Below, piece after piece: positions 16,484 to 24,998 of a DNA stretch of 64,000 bases (its first letter is position 1; each line of letters opens with the position of its first letter). Source of the stretch: Kiritimatiellia bacterium (GTDB lineage: Bacteria; Verrucomicrobiota; Kiritimatiellia; PWTM01). The position numbers and the translations under genes are program-made. The DNA lies in assembly GCA_026417735.1 (NCBI GenBank), contig JAOACR010000004.1:77001-141000 (forward strand). The letters are read 5' to 3'. Under the pieces are notes generated by a model, which saw nothing but the letters and a program-made list of their open reading frames with translations, was not told the origin of the DNA and searched no databases.

Positions 16484-18016
16484 TCAGCGGCCCACCTCGA
16501 TCTCGCCGATCGCGTAGAAACCGCCTGGCCGATGTCGGGCCGGACGCAGGGGGAGCACCACATCCCGCGAGGCCACCGGCGCATGCAGTTTGAACTGCAG
16601 CTCATATCGGCCCGCCGGCAGATCCGCCGGCAACACCAGCGCGTATTGTTCCGGCCAGCCGTCCGCTGGACCATTCGGCAGCCACCGGCTGTTGCCGGCG
16701 GCCACCGTGGTGGTGCATGTCGCCGAGCCCTGTAGACGGAAGCACAGTTCGTACTCCCGATACGCGCGCGCAACGCCGCGGTTGAACCAGGTCATCGCCA
16801 CGCGGTTGGTACCGCCGGGGCGCAGCGGTTCGGCGACTTCAACGTGGGATGGAAAATACCAATAACCGCACCGGTTGAGCAGCTCGACCGTCAGCGCGGG
16901 ATTGTCGGCGAGCCACTCGCGCGCGTAGCCGTGATATCCGATCCATGTGGCGCGCAGAAGTTCCAGCGCGCGTCGCAGCACGTCCGCACCGGTCAGACCT
17001 CCGCCCCGCTCGCCCAGCGGCGAACCGGGCCGCGGAATCCAGTTGCCGACGCGTTTCACATGCCCGTAGTGCTCCAACTCCAGCACCGTGGGACGATGCG
17101 GAGCGACGTCCGCAAACAGATGCGGCATCCGAACCGTGTAGTTCGTCATCAGGCTCCAGACGTACCCCTCCACCAGAATGCTGTCATCGCGATAGCTGAT
17201 GCCGGACCGCAGAATCTTCTCATGAAAGCGGCGCCGGTCATCCGGGGACTCGAGGCTAGCGACGTAGTCGTCCGAAATGACGAGTTGGCTCCGCCGGAAG
17301 TGTTTGAGATGCAAATCCACATGCCGGGCGAGCACGTCATAGCCGAACTTGCGGCGGCTGCCGGCCCAGGTGTGCCCCTCACCCCAATCACCAAAGCTGC
17401 CAATGTCCACATAGCGCACCCACGGCCGGCCGTCGTAGCGCGCCGCGAAAGCGGCCAGAAACGCGTCTAGTTTTTTCAGAAACACCGGATGACCGTAGTC
17501 CGGCTCCCAGGGCCAATCCGGGGGGCCTTGCTTGCCGTGGAAGCAGTGCTGGCCGGGGACGCCGGCATCTCGGACCCACCGTGGCGTTGCAAAGATTTGT
17601 TCGGGCCGGTTGCGGCCGGCGGTTTCTTTGCATGAGATCCGGAACGCAATGCCCAGCCCTCGGGACGTCCAGCGGGCGATCGGCTCGTCGAGCACGAGCC
17701 AGTTGAACTGCCCCTCGGCCGGTTCCAGATATGACCAGGCCAGCCGCAGGTAGACGTGATCCATGCCGGGAAACTCGGCGAGCTCCTCGTCCCGCTCCGC
17801 GAGGTATTTCTCGAGGCTGTTGTCGTAAAAGTGGTGGTACCAGCCCTTGTCGGGGTTCGGCAGCGGCGCGGTTTCATCCCAGTCGGGTCGCAAATCGAAA
17901 ACCGCGGCGCGAAGCACACCACAGCTGGCGGCGGCCAGGGCTGTGGCGATCGCCCGCCGCCATACGCGGCGGCCGGCGAAACGCGGCGGCAGTCGGTTTG
18001 GTCGGCCCGCGTTCAT
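16484..18016 (-). CDS. Secreted glycoside-hydrolase-like protein (DUF4874/DUF4832 type)
   Basis: 510 residues with a signal peptide (RRAIATALAAASCGVLRA). NPDKGWYHHFYDN resembles the NPxRG(F/W) opening of DUF4874. A (beta/alpha)8-like region follows (MDHVYLRLAWSYLEP, GIAFRISCKE, YVDIGSFGDWGEGHTW, VLELEHYGHV). The C-terminal part (FPSHVEVAEPLRPGGTNRVAMTWFNRGVA) matches the beta-sandwich of DUF4832 proteins. Related proteins are annotated as beta-galactosidase-like or unknown; Glu and Asp in FGDWGEG and LELEHYG could be catalytic. The ATG at 18016 places the signal peptide at the N terminus; an upstream frame extension to 18178 runs into comEC. It is 38 bp downstream of comEC on the same strand. 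Confidence 0.82.
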   Translation of the reverse strand: MNAGRPNRLPPRFAGRRVWRRAIATALAAASCGVLRAAVFDLRPDWDETAPLPNPDKGWYHHFYDNSLEKYLAERDEELAEFPGMDHVYLRLAWSYLEPAEGQFNWLVLDEPIARWTSRGLGIAFRISCKETAGRNRPEQIFATPRWVRDAGVPGQHCFHGKQGPPDWPWEPDYGHPVFLKKLDAFLAAFAARYDGRPWVRYVDIGSFGDWGEGHTWAGSRRKFGYDVLARHVDLHLKHFRRSQLVISDDYVASLESPDDRRRFHEKILRSGISYRDDSILVEGYVWSLMTNYTVRMPHLFADVAPHRPTVLELEHYGHVKRVGNWIPRPGSPLGERGGGLTGADVLRRALELLRATWIGYHGYAREWLADNPALTVELLNRCGYWYFPSHVEVAEPLRPGGTNRVAMTWFNRGVARAYREYELCFRLQGSATCTTTVAAGNSRWLPNGPADGWPEQYALVLPADLPAGRYELQFKLHAPVASRDVVLPLRPARHRPGGFYAIGEIEVGR

Positions 18017-18054
18017 GTCGGTCAGGTCCCTGGCCCGGCGGAGTGGTGGCCGGC

Positions 18055-21000
18055 TCACAACCCCCACATCAAATCGGTTCCGTCGTCCTCCTCGATGTCC
18101 CCGGCACCGGCAGCACGGGGCATCCACCGTCGGCCATCGGACTCGGCGACAACAGCGCCGGTGGCGGTCGTGAACCACGCGCCGGGGCCGAGGTGCTGCT
18201 GCACGAGCTGGCGGGCGAGCTCGACGAGCATCTCGCGCTGCCGGGTTGATGCGCCCGGCATCCCCGACGATCGCCCAAATTCCGCAACGACGACGTCCGC
18301 ACCGGTTAGCTCCAGCACCCGGCGGAGACCCGGTTCGAGCTCGCGTTCCGCACCAGCGCGATCCGCCGCGGGGATTGGCGGTGCGCCGTGGTGGGGCGCG
18401 CTGATCAGGTCCGCGCGGGCGAGCCCGCCGGCGCCGGCGAGCGCCTGCGCAAGATCGGCGGGCGAGAGGTCGGAGGTCAGCAGCGCAACCGCATCGCCGT
18501 GGACCACACGCAGCACCACCGAGCCGGCGTCAGGCGAAGGGGTTCCGGGAAGCGCGGCGTGCAGCACCTCGATGCGGAACTCGCCGGTGGGAGTGCTCTC
18601 GCGCAGGATCACCTCGCCGGCACGCGCGGTGCGCACGCGAGTGGCCCAGCCGGCCCATCGGTTCAGCGCGCCACCGGCGCGCGCACGCAGCGCACGCGCC
18701 AGCGACGGCCGCGCATACCGCCCGGGGTTGCCGACGAGGGTCGCATGCATCAGCGCGGCGAGCGGGGAATCGATCGGCAGTCCGAACTGCACCGCGAGCG
18801 ATTCGACGGAAAGCCCCAGGTCAATACCTTCGAAGGCGGGCGGCCGCCACAGCTCGCGCACCCAGAGGTGGTCCAGCAACCAGCCCGCGCCACCCGCCCG
18901 CTCGGGCCGCGGCGAGGTCAGCACCAGCGCGTCGAGCCGCCGGATGCCGCGGGAGGAAAGAAATGGCAGCACCGTGCGAATCGCCTCGTTGCGCCACGGG
19001 CGAGCGGGATCGGCCGGACCGGCGTCCACCAGCACCCGGCGGCCACTGGGAGTTTCGATCAGCGTCGCGCCGCCGTAGCCGACGGCCAGGAACGTCAGGC
19101 GCGGACGCTCCAGCCGCGCAGGACGCAGCGCGGCCGCCGCGACGAGCACCAACGCCGCGACGAGGCACCGCGCGACCCCGTCCACCCACGCGGGCCGCAG
19201 CTGCCAGGCCGCCAACCGCGCGACCGCCCACTCGCGAAGCGGCCGCCACCAGACGAACAGCGCACACAGGCCGTACCAGGCCCACAGGAACCAACCGCCC
19301 GGCTGGCGCACGAACGGATACGGGCAGGTTGCGGCGGCGACATGACCGAGCACCAGAAACAGCGTCGAGGCGAGCCAGTTTGCCGCGCCGAGCACCAGTG
19401 AGAGCCAGATGCCCACACCCGGAACCAGACCGACCAATCCGCCGATCGCGCCCAGCTGCACGATCACGCCGATCAGCGGAATCGCGATGAGGTTCGCCCA
19501 TGCTCCCGCCAGCGGCCAGCGGGCGAAATAGTAGGCGGACAGCGGAATCATCATGCCGATCTGAATCGCGCATTGCGCCGCAAAAAAGGTGAGCAACGGT
19601 GCGGGCAGTCGGCCCAGCGCAAACCAGTCCGGCCCGCGGACGCCACGCCGTTCGAGGATCACACCGGCGCGCCAGACCATCGTCCCGAGCAGCAGCGCGG
19701 GTCCCCAGAACTGCGGAGTTGTCACCAGCGGCCAGCGCAGAATCGCGAGCGCGGCCGCCGGAAGACCCAGCGCGAGCGCCGCGGCGAGCCGCGGCCCCCG
19801 CAGCGTCTCGAGCCGTTCCAGCACCGGCGGGGTGAGCAGTCCCAGTGAGAGGATTGCGCCGAACGACAACGTAAAGGAGGGGTCGGTGAGCACCAGGGGG
19901 TTGTGCGCGAGAATCAGTGCGGCCGCCACCGGCGCACCCAGCAGCACCGAGGCCCGCAGCCCTGCATGCAGGTACGCCCAGCTCAACAACATCAGGCCGT
20001 TCATGATCACCGCGCGCAACGTCGAGGGTCGCGCGCCGGTGACAATCGCGAACACCACCAGCGCGGCGAGGACCAGCGGCGTGTACACCTGACGCGGCAA
20101 CCGGATCGCCGAAAAGAGGCCGACAAACATCACCGTTAAAATCGTCACGTGCAGCCCGGACACCGCCAGCACATGGCTAATGCCGGCCGCCCGAAACTCG
20201 TCCGCAATGAACTCCGGACAGCCGCCGAACGGGCCGGGCGCCTGCAGCAGGCAGGGGACGTTTTGCAGCCCGTACCGCAGACCGAGCGTCACCGCGCCGA
20301 CGAAGGCGGAAGCTGGAAAGGGGATCGTCTCCTTGATCACGCGGGTCAGTCGGTCGCGCAGGTCCAACGAAAACGCGACCCAGGACGACCGGTACGGCGC
20401 ACGCTCCTCACCACCGGCCGGCAGCAGCCGCACCGGCGCCTCGCCGCCGCGCGCCGCCGGAAACATCACCGCCTGCACGCCGCCGGCGCGCAGATGCCGG
20501 CGCGGATCGAAACCGCCGGGGTTCGCCGCGCCACCCGGCAGCTGCAGCGCGCCAACCACCTCCACCAGCCGTCCGTACGCCGCGCTGGAGGACAGCCGAG
20601 CATAGTCGGGCATCTCGGGCCGGACCGTCACGTGCACCAGCCCCCCCTCGACCTGCATCCACGTGCCGCCGGCTGGCCATTCGATAAACTGCGGCAAGAC
20701 CGGCAGCACTGTTTTGAAGTCGTAAACGACCGGATCTCCGCTGACACGACCGATCAGCCGCAGCGGCGCCTGCCGCTCGCCGGAGCGCGCGAAGGACGCC
20801 ACCTCATTTAGAGAACGCCGCACCACAAACCGCGCCGGCCCGGTACCCCGAACCACTTCGATGCCGGTCAGCCGCGAAAACGGCGTCGCGAGCGTCCAGA
20901 CCCGGCCGGCGCGCTCGCCGGCGCGTACAGTGATCACATCGCTCGTGACCCCGATCGTGCCGCGCAGCGTCCACCAGCGGCCCCGCCGGTCCGCCAGCGG

Positions 21001-21435
21001 ACGTCCCTCGTCGTCCCGTTCGGGCACCCGCAGTTCGAGCTCACCAACCAGGCGAACTTCCAGATCGGCGGGCGGCGCCACCTGCAGCTGCAAGCGCGGA
21101 CGCGCTGCCTCAGAGAGCGCCGCGGCAGCGATATGCGCCGATCCGTCCGCGGCCAGCTCGATCCGAGCCCATTCACGCTCGGGTGAAACCACCGCGGCCC
21201 GGTGGCGGACCCAGCCGCCCGCCAGGCCCAGCAGGAGCGCGGCGAGCACTCCGCGCGTCGACCGGCCGGCACCCTGCACGCGGCGCGCGGCCATCGCGAG
21301 CGCGACGCCCGCTGCCCCCGGCAGCAACGCCGGCAGCACCACGGACCACGTCGCATCGGTCGGTGCCGCCCACGACAGCGCGATTCCCGCCACGAACGCG
21401 CCGCAGCCTGCGATGATCGCGCCCCTAACGCTCAT
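18055..21435 (-). CDS. comEC: ComEC/Rec2-family DNA-uptake channel with degenerate metallo-beta-lactamase domain
   Basis: 1126 residues, larger than the 750-850 typical of ComEC. The N-terminal DUF4131/OB-like region is extended. The Competence domain shows GISHVLAVSGLHVTIL and many membrane helices, then ends in a C-terminal metallo-beta-lactamase-like domain. ComEC carries single-stranded DNA across the inner membrane during transformation. In the C-terminal domain the usual DVGQGD is AVGYGG, and the zinc-binding HxHxDH site reads SPRPER (18898-18915). Later motifs are partly kept (LLTSDL, APHHGA). Nuclease activity is therefore doubtful. The ATG at 21435 overlaps the preceding small gene by 11 bp. 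It is the last of five tightly packed genes. Confidence 0.9.
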   Translation of the reverse strand: MSVRGAIIAGCGAFVAGIALSWAAPTDATWSVVLPALLPGAAGVALAMAARRVQGAGRSTRGVLAALLLGLAGGWVRHRAAVVSPEREWARIELAADGSAHIAAAALSEAARPRLQLQVAPPADLEVRLVGELELRVPERDDEGRPLADRRGRWWTLRGTIGVTSDVITVRAGERAGRVWTLATPFSRLTGIEVVRGTGPARFVVRRSLNEVASFARSGERQAPLRLIGRVSGDPVVYDFKTVLPVLPQFIEWPAGGTWMQVEGGLVHVTVRPEMPDYARLSSSAAYGRLVEVVGALQLPGGAANPGGFDPRRHLRAGGVQAVMFPAARGGEAPVRLLPAGGEERAPYRSSWVAFSLDLRDRLTRVIKETIPFPASAFVGAVTLGLRYGLQNVPCLLQAPGPFGGCPEFIADEFRAAGISHVLAVSGLHVTILTVMFVGLFSAIRLPRQVYTPLVLAALVVFAIVTGARPSTLRAVIMNGLMLLSWAYLHAGLRASVLLGAPVAAALILAHNPLVLTDPSFTLSFGAILSLGLLTPPVLERLETLRGPRLAAALALGLPAAALAILRWPLVTTPQFWGPALLLGTMVWRAGVILERRGVRGPDWFALGRLPAPLLTFFAAQCAIQIGMMIPLSAYYFARWPLAGAWANLIAIPLIGVIVQLGAIGGLVGLVPGVGIWLSLVLGAANWLASTLFLVLGHVAAATCPYPFVRQPGGWFLWAWYGLCALFVWWRPLREWAVARLAAWQLRPAWVDGVARCLVAALVLVAAAALRPARLERPRLTFLAVGYGGATLIETPSGRRVLVDAGPADPARPWRNEAIRTVLPFLSSRGIRRLDALVLTSPRPERAGGAGWLLDHLWVRELWRPPAFEGIDLGLSVESLAVQFGLPIDSPLAALMHATLVGNPGRYARPSLARALRARAGGALNRWAGWATRVRTARAGEVILRESTPTGEFRIEVLHAALPGTPSPDAGSVVLRVVHGDAVALLTSDLSPADLAQALAGAGGLARADLISAPHHGAPPIPAADRAGAERELEPGLRRVLELTGADVVVAEFGRSSGMPGASTRQREMLVELARQLVQQHLGPGAWFTTATGAVVAESDGRRWMPRAAGAGDIEEDDGTDLMWGL

Positions 21436-21625
21436 CGGCGGCGTCGGTGGTTCCAATGCCTGGATAGTAGCGGCTGTTGGAACGCCAGATCGGCGACTCT
21501 TCCGGCCGCCCGCGCCAGCGCGCAGAAACCGCGGCTCGATACTCCGGCCGCACAACCAGCACCGCGATCCCCACCGCCAATGCGCCGATCAAAATCGCCA
21601 GAAACCTCGAACCTCCCGTCTCCAT
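21425..21625 (-). CDS. Very small single-helix membrane protein
   Basis: 66 residues: a short N terminus (METGGSR), one transmembrane helix (about 8-26, FLAILIGALAVGIAVLVV) and a polar, Arg/Ser-rich C-terminal part (RWRGRPEESPIWRSNSRYY). No family recognised. It starts 3 bp after the previous small gene and its stop overlaps the comEC start by 11 bp. Both junctions point to translational coupling in the TRAM-NERD-ComEC operon. Confidence 0.6.
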   Translation of the reverse strand: METGGSRFLAILIGALAVGIAVLVVRPEYRAAVSARWRGRPEESPIWRSNSRYYPGIGTTDAADER

Positions 21626-21628
21626 TGT

Positions 21629-21835
21629 TCAATCTCCCGCCGCCGTTCCACCCCGTTCTCTGTCGCCGACCGCCAAACCCGCGAACACAAACAGGAACGC
21701 AAGGCAAGGCAAGAGTTCCACCGCCCCCTCCGGATCAAAGAAGATGTGACGGCGGCGTCCGGCAAGCCACAGCACGTACAACGCAAAGCCGGCGGTGTTG
21801 ATCGCCAGCACCCACCGCCGCCCGGCGCCGCGCAT
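21629..21835 (-). CDS. Small two-helix membrane protein
   Basis: 68 residues with two hydrophobic segments (WVLAINTAGFALYVLWLAG and LLPCLAFLFVFAGLAVG) separated by a short basic loop (RRRHIFFDPEGAVE). No family recognised. The A of its ATG is the last base of the TGA stop of the NERD gene (TGATG), a typical stop-restart junction. It is probably a membrane component made together with the NERD protein and ComEC. Confidence 0.62.
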   Translation of the reverse strand: MRGAGRRWVLAINTAGFALYVLWLAGRRRHIFFDPEGAVELLPCLAFLFVFAGLAVGDRERGGTAAGD

Positions 21836-22593
21836 CACATCGCCTCCTGGACGCGGCGGATCACTCGTTCGATGTCGTCCGGGCCGATCACGGGCGGCGC
21901 GGCAAGCCGCGCGGACCACCAGCGCGGCAGCTCCTCCGCCCGAACCAGCGGCAGGGGCCGGTCCGACTCAATGTTCAGCCGCACGTCCGGCGCGGCGAAG
22001 ACCACCAGCGGGTCCACCGGCACGTGGCCAAGCTGCGCGCCGGCCAGACACGCCCGCACCACGGTCACCTGCTGGCGGTTCTGCCGCAGCGGGTTGTCGA
22101 GCCGGCGGGACGGTCGGCCGGGCCGGTCCTGTCGCCAGGTCGTGTCCGTCGCGCGCCCGCTGAGCGTGCCGCCCCAGTTCTTCGTTTCAATCACCACGAC
22201 GCCGTGCGGGCCTACCACAAGGTGATCCACCTGAGCGCGGCGCAGACCGCTGCGGATCGAGAGGTCATTGAATACCGCGTGCCGGTCGTCGAGCTCCGCA
22301 AGTCGGTCGGCGACGCGGTGTTCGCCGCCGCGTCCGATACGAAGCATCCGATCTTCTTCTACGTCCTGACGGCTTTTCCAGCCGTGCCCGACCGCCAGCA
22401 CCACCGCCGCCCCCGCCGCCGCCAGCCACGGTGCCGCGCGACCGCCGCGCGCCACCGTGACGGCCGCCAACACCCCACACACCACAGCGGCGGCCGCCTC
22501 CAGCGGCACGAGGCGCTTCAGCCGTCGCGCCTCCGACCGCACCGCATCTCGGCGCTCGGCCAGCGAGGACTCCGTCGTCAACACCCGGGCCAT
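21835..22593 (-). CDS. Membrane-anchored NERD-domain nuclease-like protein
   Basis: 252 residues. Two transmembrane helices (about 31-48 and 53-69) precede a NERD (nuclease-related) domain from about residue 86. Its PD-(D/E)xK-type residues look complete: Glu91 in GGEHRVADRL, Asp123 in VDHLVV, and Glu136/Lys138 in VIETKNWGG. The domain is related to restriction-endonuclease folds and is predicted to cleave DNA. The C-terminal helices (GPDDIERVIRRVQEAM) are amphipathic. It begins 3 bp after the TRAM-repeat gene and is followed by two small membrane genes and comEC. A role in DNA processing at the membrane is inferred from this context. Confidence 0.85.
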   Translation of the reverse strand: MARVLTTESSLAERRDAVRSEARRLKRLVPLEAAAAVVCGVLAAVTVARGGRAAPWLAAAGAAVVLAVGHGWKSRQDVEEDRMLRIGRGGEHRVADRLAELDDRHAVFNDLSIRSGLRRAQVDHLVVGPHGVVVIETKNWGGTLSGRATDTTWRQDRPGRPSRRLDNPLRQNRQQVTVVRACLAGAQLGHVPVDPLVVFAAPDVRLNIESDRPLPLVRAEELPRWWSARLAAPPVIGPDDIERVIRRVQEAM

Positions 22594-22596
22594 GGT

Positions 22597-23676
22597 TCAG
22601 GGGGCATCGGTCAACCGCTCCGCCACCGCATGTCGTTCGCGGATCTCGAGGATTCGCACGCGGAGCGTCTGACCGGTCTGCGTGCCGGGCACGATCACCG
22701 GAAATCCGCCGACGCGCGCAACCCCGTCGCGATCCGGCGCCCGGTACGCGCGTTCCGTGATGGTCACCTCCAGCACGTCGCCCACCCTGAGCGGGCCGCT
22801 GCCACCCGACGGTCCACCGCCCTCCGCCCGCAACTTCGCAACCAGCCGCCCGGTCGCAGACCGCTCCCCGCGCCGCACAATCTCAAACACGACGCGCTCA
22901 CCCGCCGCCGCCCCAGGGATGTACACCGGCAGACCGTCGAGCATCACGCGCCCGTCGCCCCGGCTGCCCACCCCCTCAACCACTGCGGTGTGCAGGTTTG
23001 CCGGCGGCACGGGTACGGGCTCGGCACCACCCTCGGCCGGCAGCTTCTCCACTAGACGCCCGATCGCGGACCGCTCCCCGCGCCGCACAATCTCAAACAC
23101 GACACGCTCACCCGCCGCCGCCCCGGGGATGTACACCGGTAGACCGTCGAGCATCACGCGCCCGTCACCCCGGCTGCCCACCCCCTCAACCACTGCGGTG
23201 TGCAGGTTTGCCGGCGGCGCCGGCGGTGCGGCAGCTCCCTGCGCGAGCTGCACGGCCGGCACAGCGGACTCCGGTGGGCCCAGCGGCACCGCCTCCGCAA
23301 TGGTCCCGCGCAGCGAGATCACCTCCACCGTTCGGACCTCACCGGCTCGTGCCCCGCTCACGAATGTGACGCGACCACCGATCCGCGCGACGCCATCCGC
23401 CTGTTGCCGCGCTGCCTCCTCAATCCGCACGCGATAGCGACCGCCCACCCTCGGCGGCACGTCCGGATGCGCCAGCACATCGAGCGTCGTGCCGAGGTTG
23501 AGGCTCAACGCCGCGCTCTCCTCTACCGACAGGTGGCGGCGGACCACTTCCGGCGCCTCCGGCCGTGCGCCCCAGGCCAGTCGAATTGCTGCGCCCCCAG
23601 CCACCAGCGAGACCGCCAGCAACAGCCAGCCGGGTGGCGCAGAACGGGGGTAGGAATCGGACAGCGGGTTCGTCAT
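22597..23676 (-). CDS. Membrane-anchored protein with four TRAM-like repeats
   Basis: 359 residues. One N-terminal transmembrane helix (about 16-36) is followed by four OB-fold units resembling the TRAM domain (RNA binding): about 76-133, 155-216, 225-286 and 290-355. Units two and three are almost identical over about 60 residues (AVVEGVGSRGDGRV, LPVYIPGAAAGERVVFEI). Unit four (DRDGVARVGGFPVIVPG) and unit one (ADGVARIGGRVTFVSG) are divergent. TRAM domains normally bind RNA as parts of RimO/MiaB, RlmD/RumA or archaeal chaperones; a membrane-tethered array is unusual. I chose the ATG at 23676, with GGGAG upstream, over the one at 23715. It is the first gene of the operon ending in comEC. Confidence 0.72.
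   Translation of the reverse strand: MTNPLSDSYPRSAPPGWLLLAVSLVAGGAAIRLAWGARPEAPEVVRRHLSVEESAALSLNLGTTLDVLAHPDVPPRVGGRYRVRIEEAARQQADGVARIGGRVTFVSGARAGEVRTVEVISLRGTIAEAVPLGPPESAVPAVQLAQGAAAPPAPPANLHTAVVEGVGSRGDGRVMLDGLPVYIPGAAAGERVVFEIVRRGERSAIGRLVEKLPAEGGAEPVPVPPANLHTAVVEGVGSRGDGRVMLDGLPVYIPGAAAGERVVFEIVRRGERSATGRLVAKLRAEGGGPSGGSGPLRVGDVLEVTITERAYRAPDRDGVARVGGFPVIVPGTQTGQTLRVRILEIRERHAVAERLTDAP
22850..23218. repeat. Tandem in-frame duplication, period 210 bp
   Basis: The stretch from about 22850 to 23008 recurs almost unchanged at about 23060 to 23218; for example CACTGCGGTG is at 22981 and 23191. The period is 210 bp, exactly 70 codons. Most differences are single transitions. It duplicates one TRAM-like unit inside the membrane protein gene and looks recent. 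Confidence 0.9.
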
Positions 23677-23784
23677 CGCGTTCACTCCCGCATGCGGCGC
23701 GATCCCCGGCAGCATGCGGCATCAATAAACCAGCGTTTCTGCAGCGAGGCAACCGCCGCCCGGCGGGTCGGTCCGTGGGGGTTC

Positions 23785-23813
23785 TCGACGCGCGCACGCG
23801 CGACCGCTAGGCT
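23785..23813 (+). promoter_or_regulatory. Predicted leaderless promoter for the oxidoreductase/GH127 pair
   Basis: TCGACG at 23785-23790, a 17-bp spacer and TAGGCT at 23808-23813. The ATG at 23820 follows after 6 bases with no Shine-Dalgarno sequence. The -35 box and spacing are identical to those at 14023-14051. Confidence 0.5.
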
Positions 23814-23819
23814 GATGCC

Positions 23820-24998
23820 ATGAGCGCGACGCAACCGTACGGAGGACGGGGCCGGTCGCTGCGCTGGGGGGTGGTCGGGCTCGGCACGATCGGTGCGGAC
23901 CACGCAGAAAGAATCTCGCGGACGCGACGGGCAAGGCTCACCGCGGTCTGCTCGCGGGACCCGGCAAAACGAGCGATCGCAGAGCGGCTCGGTTGCGCGT
24001 TCGTGCGCGACCACCGCGAGCTGGTCCGCTCGGGCCTGTGCGATGCGCTGCTGATCGCCACCCCGCACTACGCACACGTCCCGATCGCGCTCGACGCGCT
24101 GCGGGCGGGGCTCCACGTGCTGGTGGAAAAGCCGGTTGCGGTGACGCTGGCGGAAGCCCAGCGGCTGCTCGAGGCGGCGCGTGTGCGCCCCGCCCAGCGC
24201 GCTGGCGTCATGTTCCAGATGCGCACCGAGCCGGTTTGGCACCGGATGGCCGCACTGCTGCGCGACCGCGTGCTCGGCGAGCTTCAGCGCGTGACGTGGG
24301 TGGTGACCGACTGGTTCCGGCCCGACGCCTACTACCGCGCGGCCGGCTGGCGGGGGTCGTGGGCCACAGAGGGCGGCGGAGTGCTGGTCAACCAGTGCCC
24401 CCATCAGCTCGACCTGTGGCTGCATCTGTTCGGACCGCCCTCGAAGGTCTGTGCACTCGCAGGGTTCGGCCGGCGTCATCCGATCGAGGTGGAGGACGAA
24501 GCCGCCGCGCTGTTCGAGTATTCGCGAGGACTGACGGGGGTGTTCATCACCTCCACCGGCGAGGCGCCGGGCGAGCGCCGGCTCGCGGTCGCCGGCACGG
24601 GCGGCCTCGCGGTGGTGGAGGGAACCGCGATCCGGCTGCGGTTGAACCAGGTGCGGTCGGACCGCTTCGCCCGCGACGCGCGCGAGCCGTTTGCCAAACC
24701 CCCCGCGCGCGAGCGGACGATCGAGTGCGGTGCGCCGCGCGAACCGCCGCACGAGGCGGTGATCCGGAACTTTGTCGAGGCGGTGCTGGACGACGCGCCG
24801 CTGGTTGCCCCGTTGGAGGACGGTGTGCGGCAGGTCGAGCTGGCGAACGCGATATTGTGGTCGGCGCTGCGCGAACGGCCGGTTCCGCTGCCACTGGACG
24901 CGCGCGCGTTCGAGCGCCTGCACCGCTCGCTGCGCCGCCGCTCCGGCGCGGCAGACAGGACCAGCCGTGGACACGCGCAAAGGAAGCCGGAAGGGTGA
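23820..24998 (+). CDS. Gfo/Idh/MocA family oxidoreductase, cytoplasmic
   Basis: 392 residues without a signal peptide. The Rossmann motif is VVGLGTIGADH, the conserved lysine motif is VLVEKPVAVTLAEA, and the C-terminal domain has GWRGSWATEGGGVLVNQCPHQLDL, with the His common in this family. It likely oxidises or reduces a sugar or inositol derivative with NAD(P). The last 25 residues (RRRSGAADRTSRGHAQRKPEG) are a basic tail. The stop codon overlaps the GTG start of the GH127-like gene (GTGA at 24995-24998), which suggests both act in the same sugar pathway. Confidence 0.93.
   Translation: MSATQPYGGRGRSLRWGVVGLGTIGADHAERISRTRRARLTAVCSRDPAKRAIAERLGCAFVRDHRELVRSGLCDALLIATPHYAHVPIALDALRAGLHVLVEKPVAVTLAEAQRLLEAARVRPAQRAGVMFQMRTEPVWHRMAALLRDRVLGELQRVTWVVTDWFRPDAYYRAAGWRGSWATEGGGVLVNQCPHQLDLWLHLFGPPSKVCALAGFGRRHPIEVEDEAAALFEYSRGLTGVFITSTGEAPGERRLAVAGTGGLAVVEGTAIRLRLNQVRSDRFARDAREPFAKPPARERTIECGAPREPPHEAVIRNFVEAVLDDAPLVAPLEDGVRQVELANAILWSALRERPVPLPLDARAFERLHRSLRRRSGAADRTSRGHAQRKPEG

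Noticed and set aside
21425-21835. Toxin-antitoxin pair formed by the two mini membrane genes
   Set aside because: Both are embedded in a translationally coupled operon with nuclease and channel genes, and neither has an antitoxin-like DNA-binding domain.
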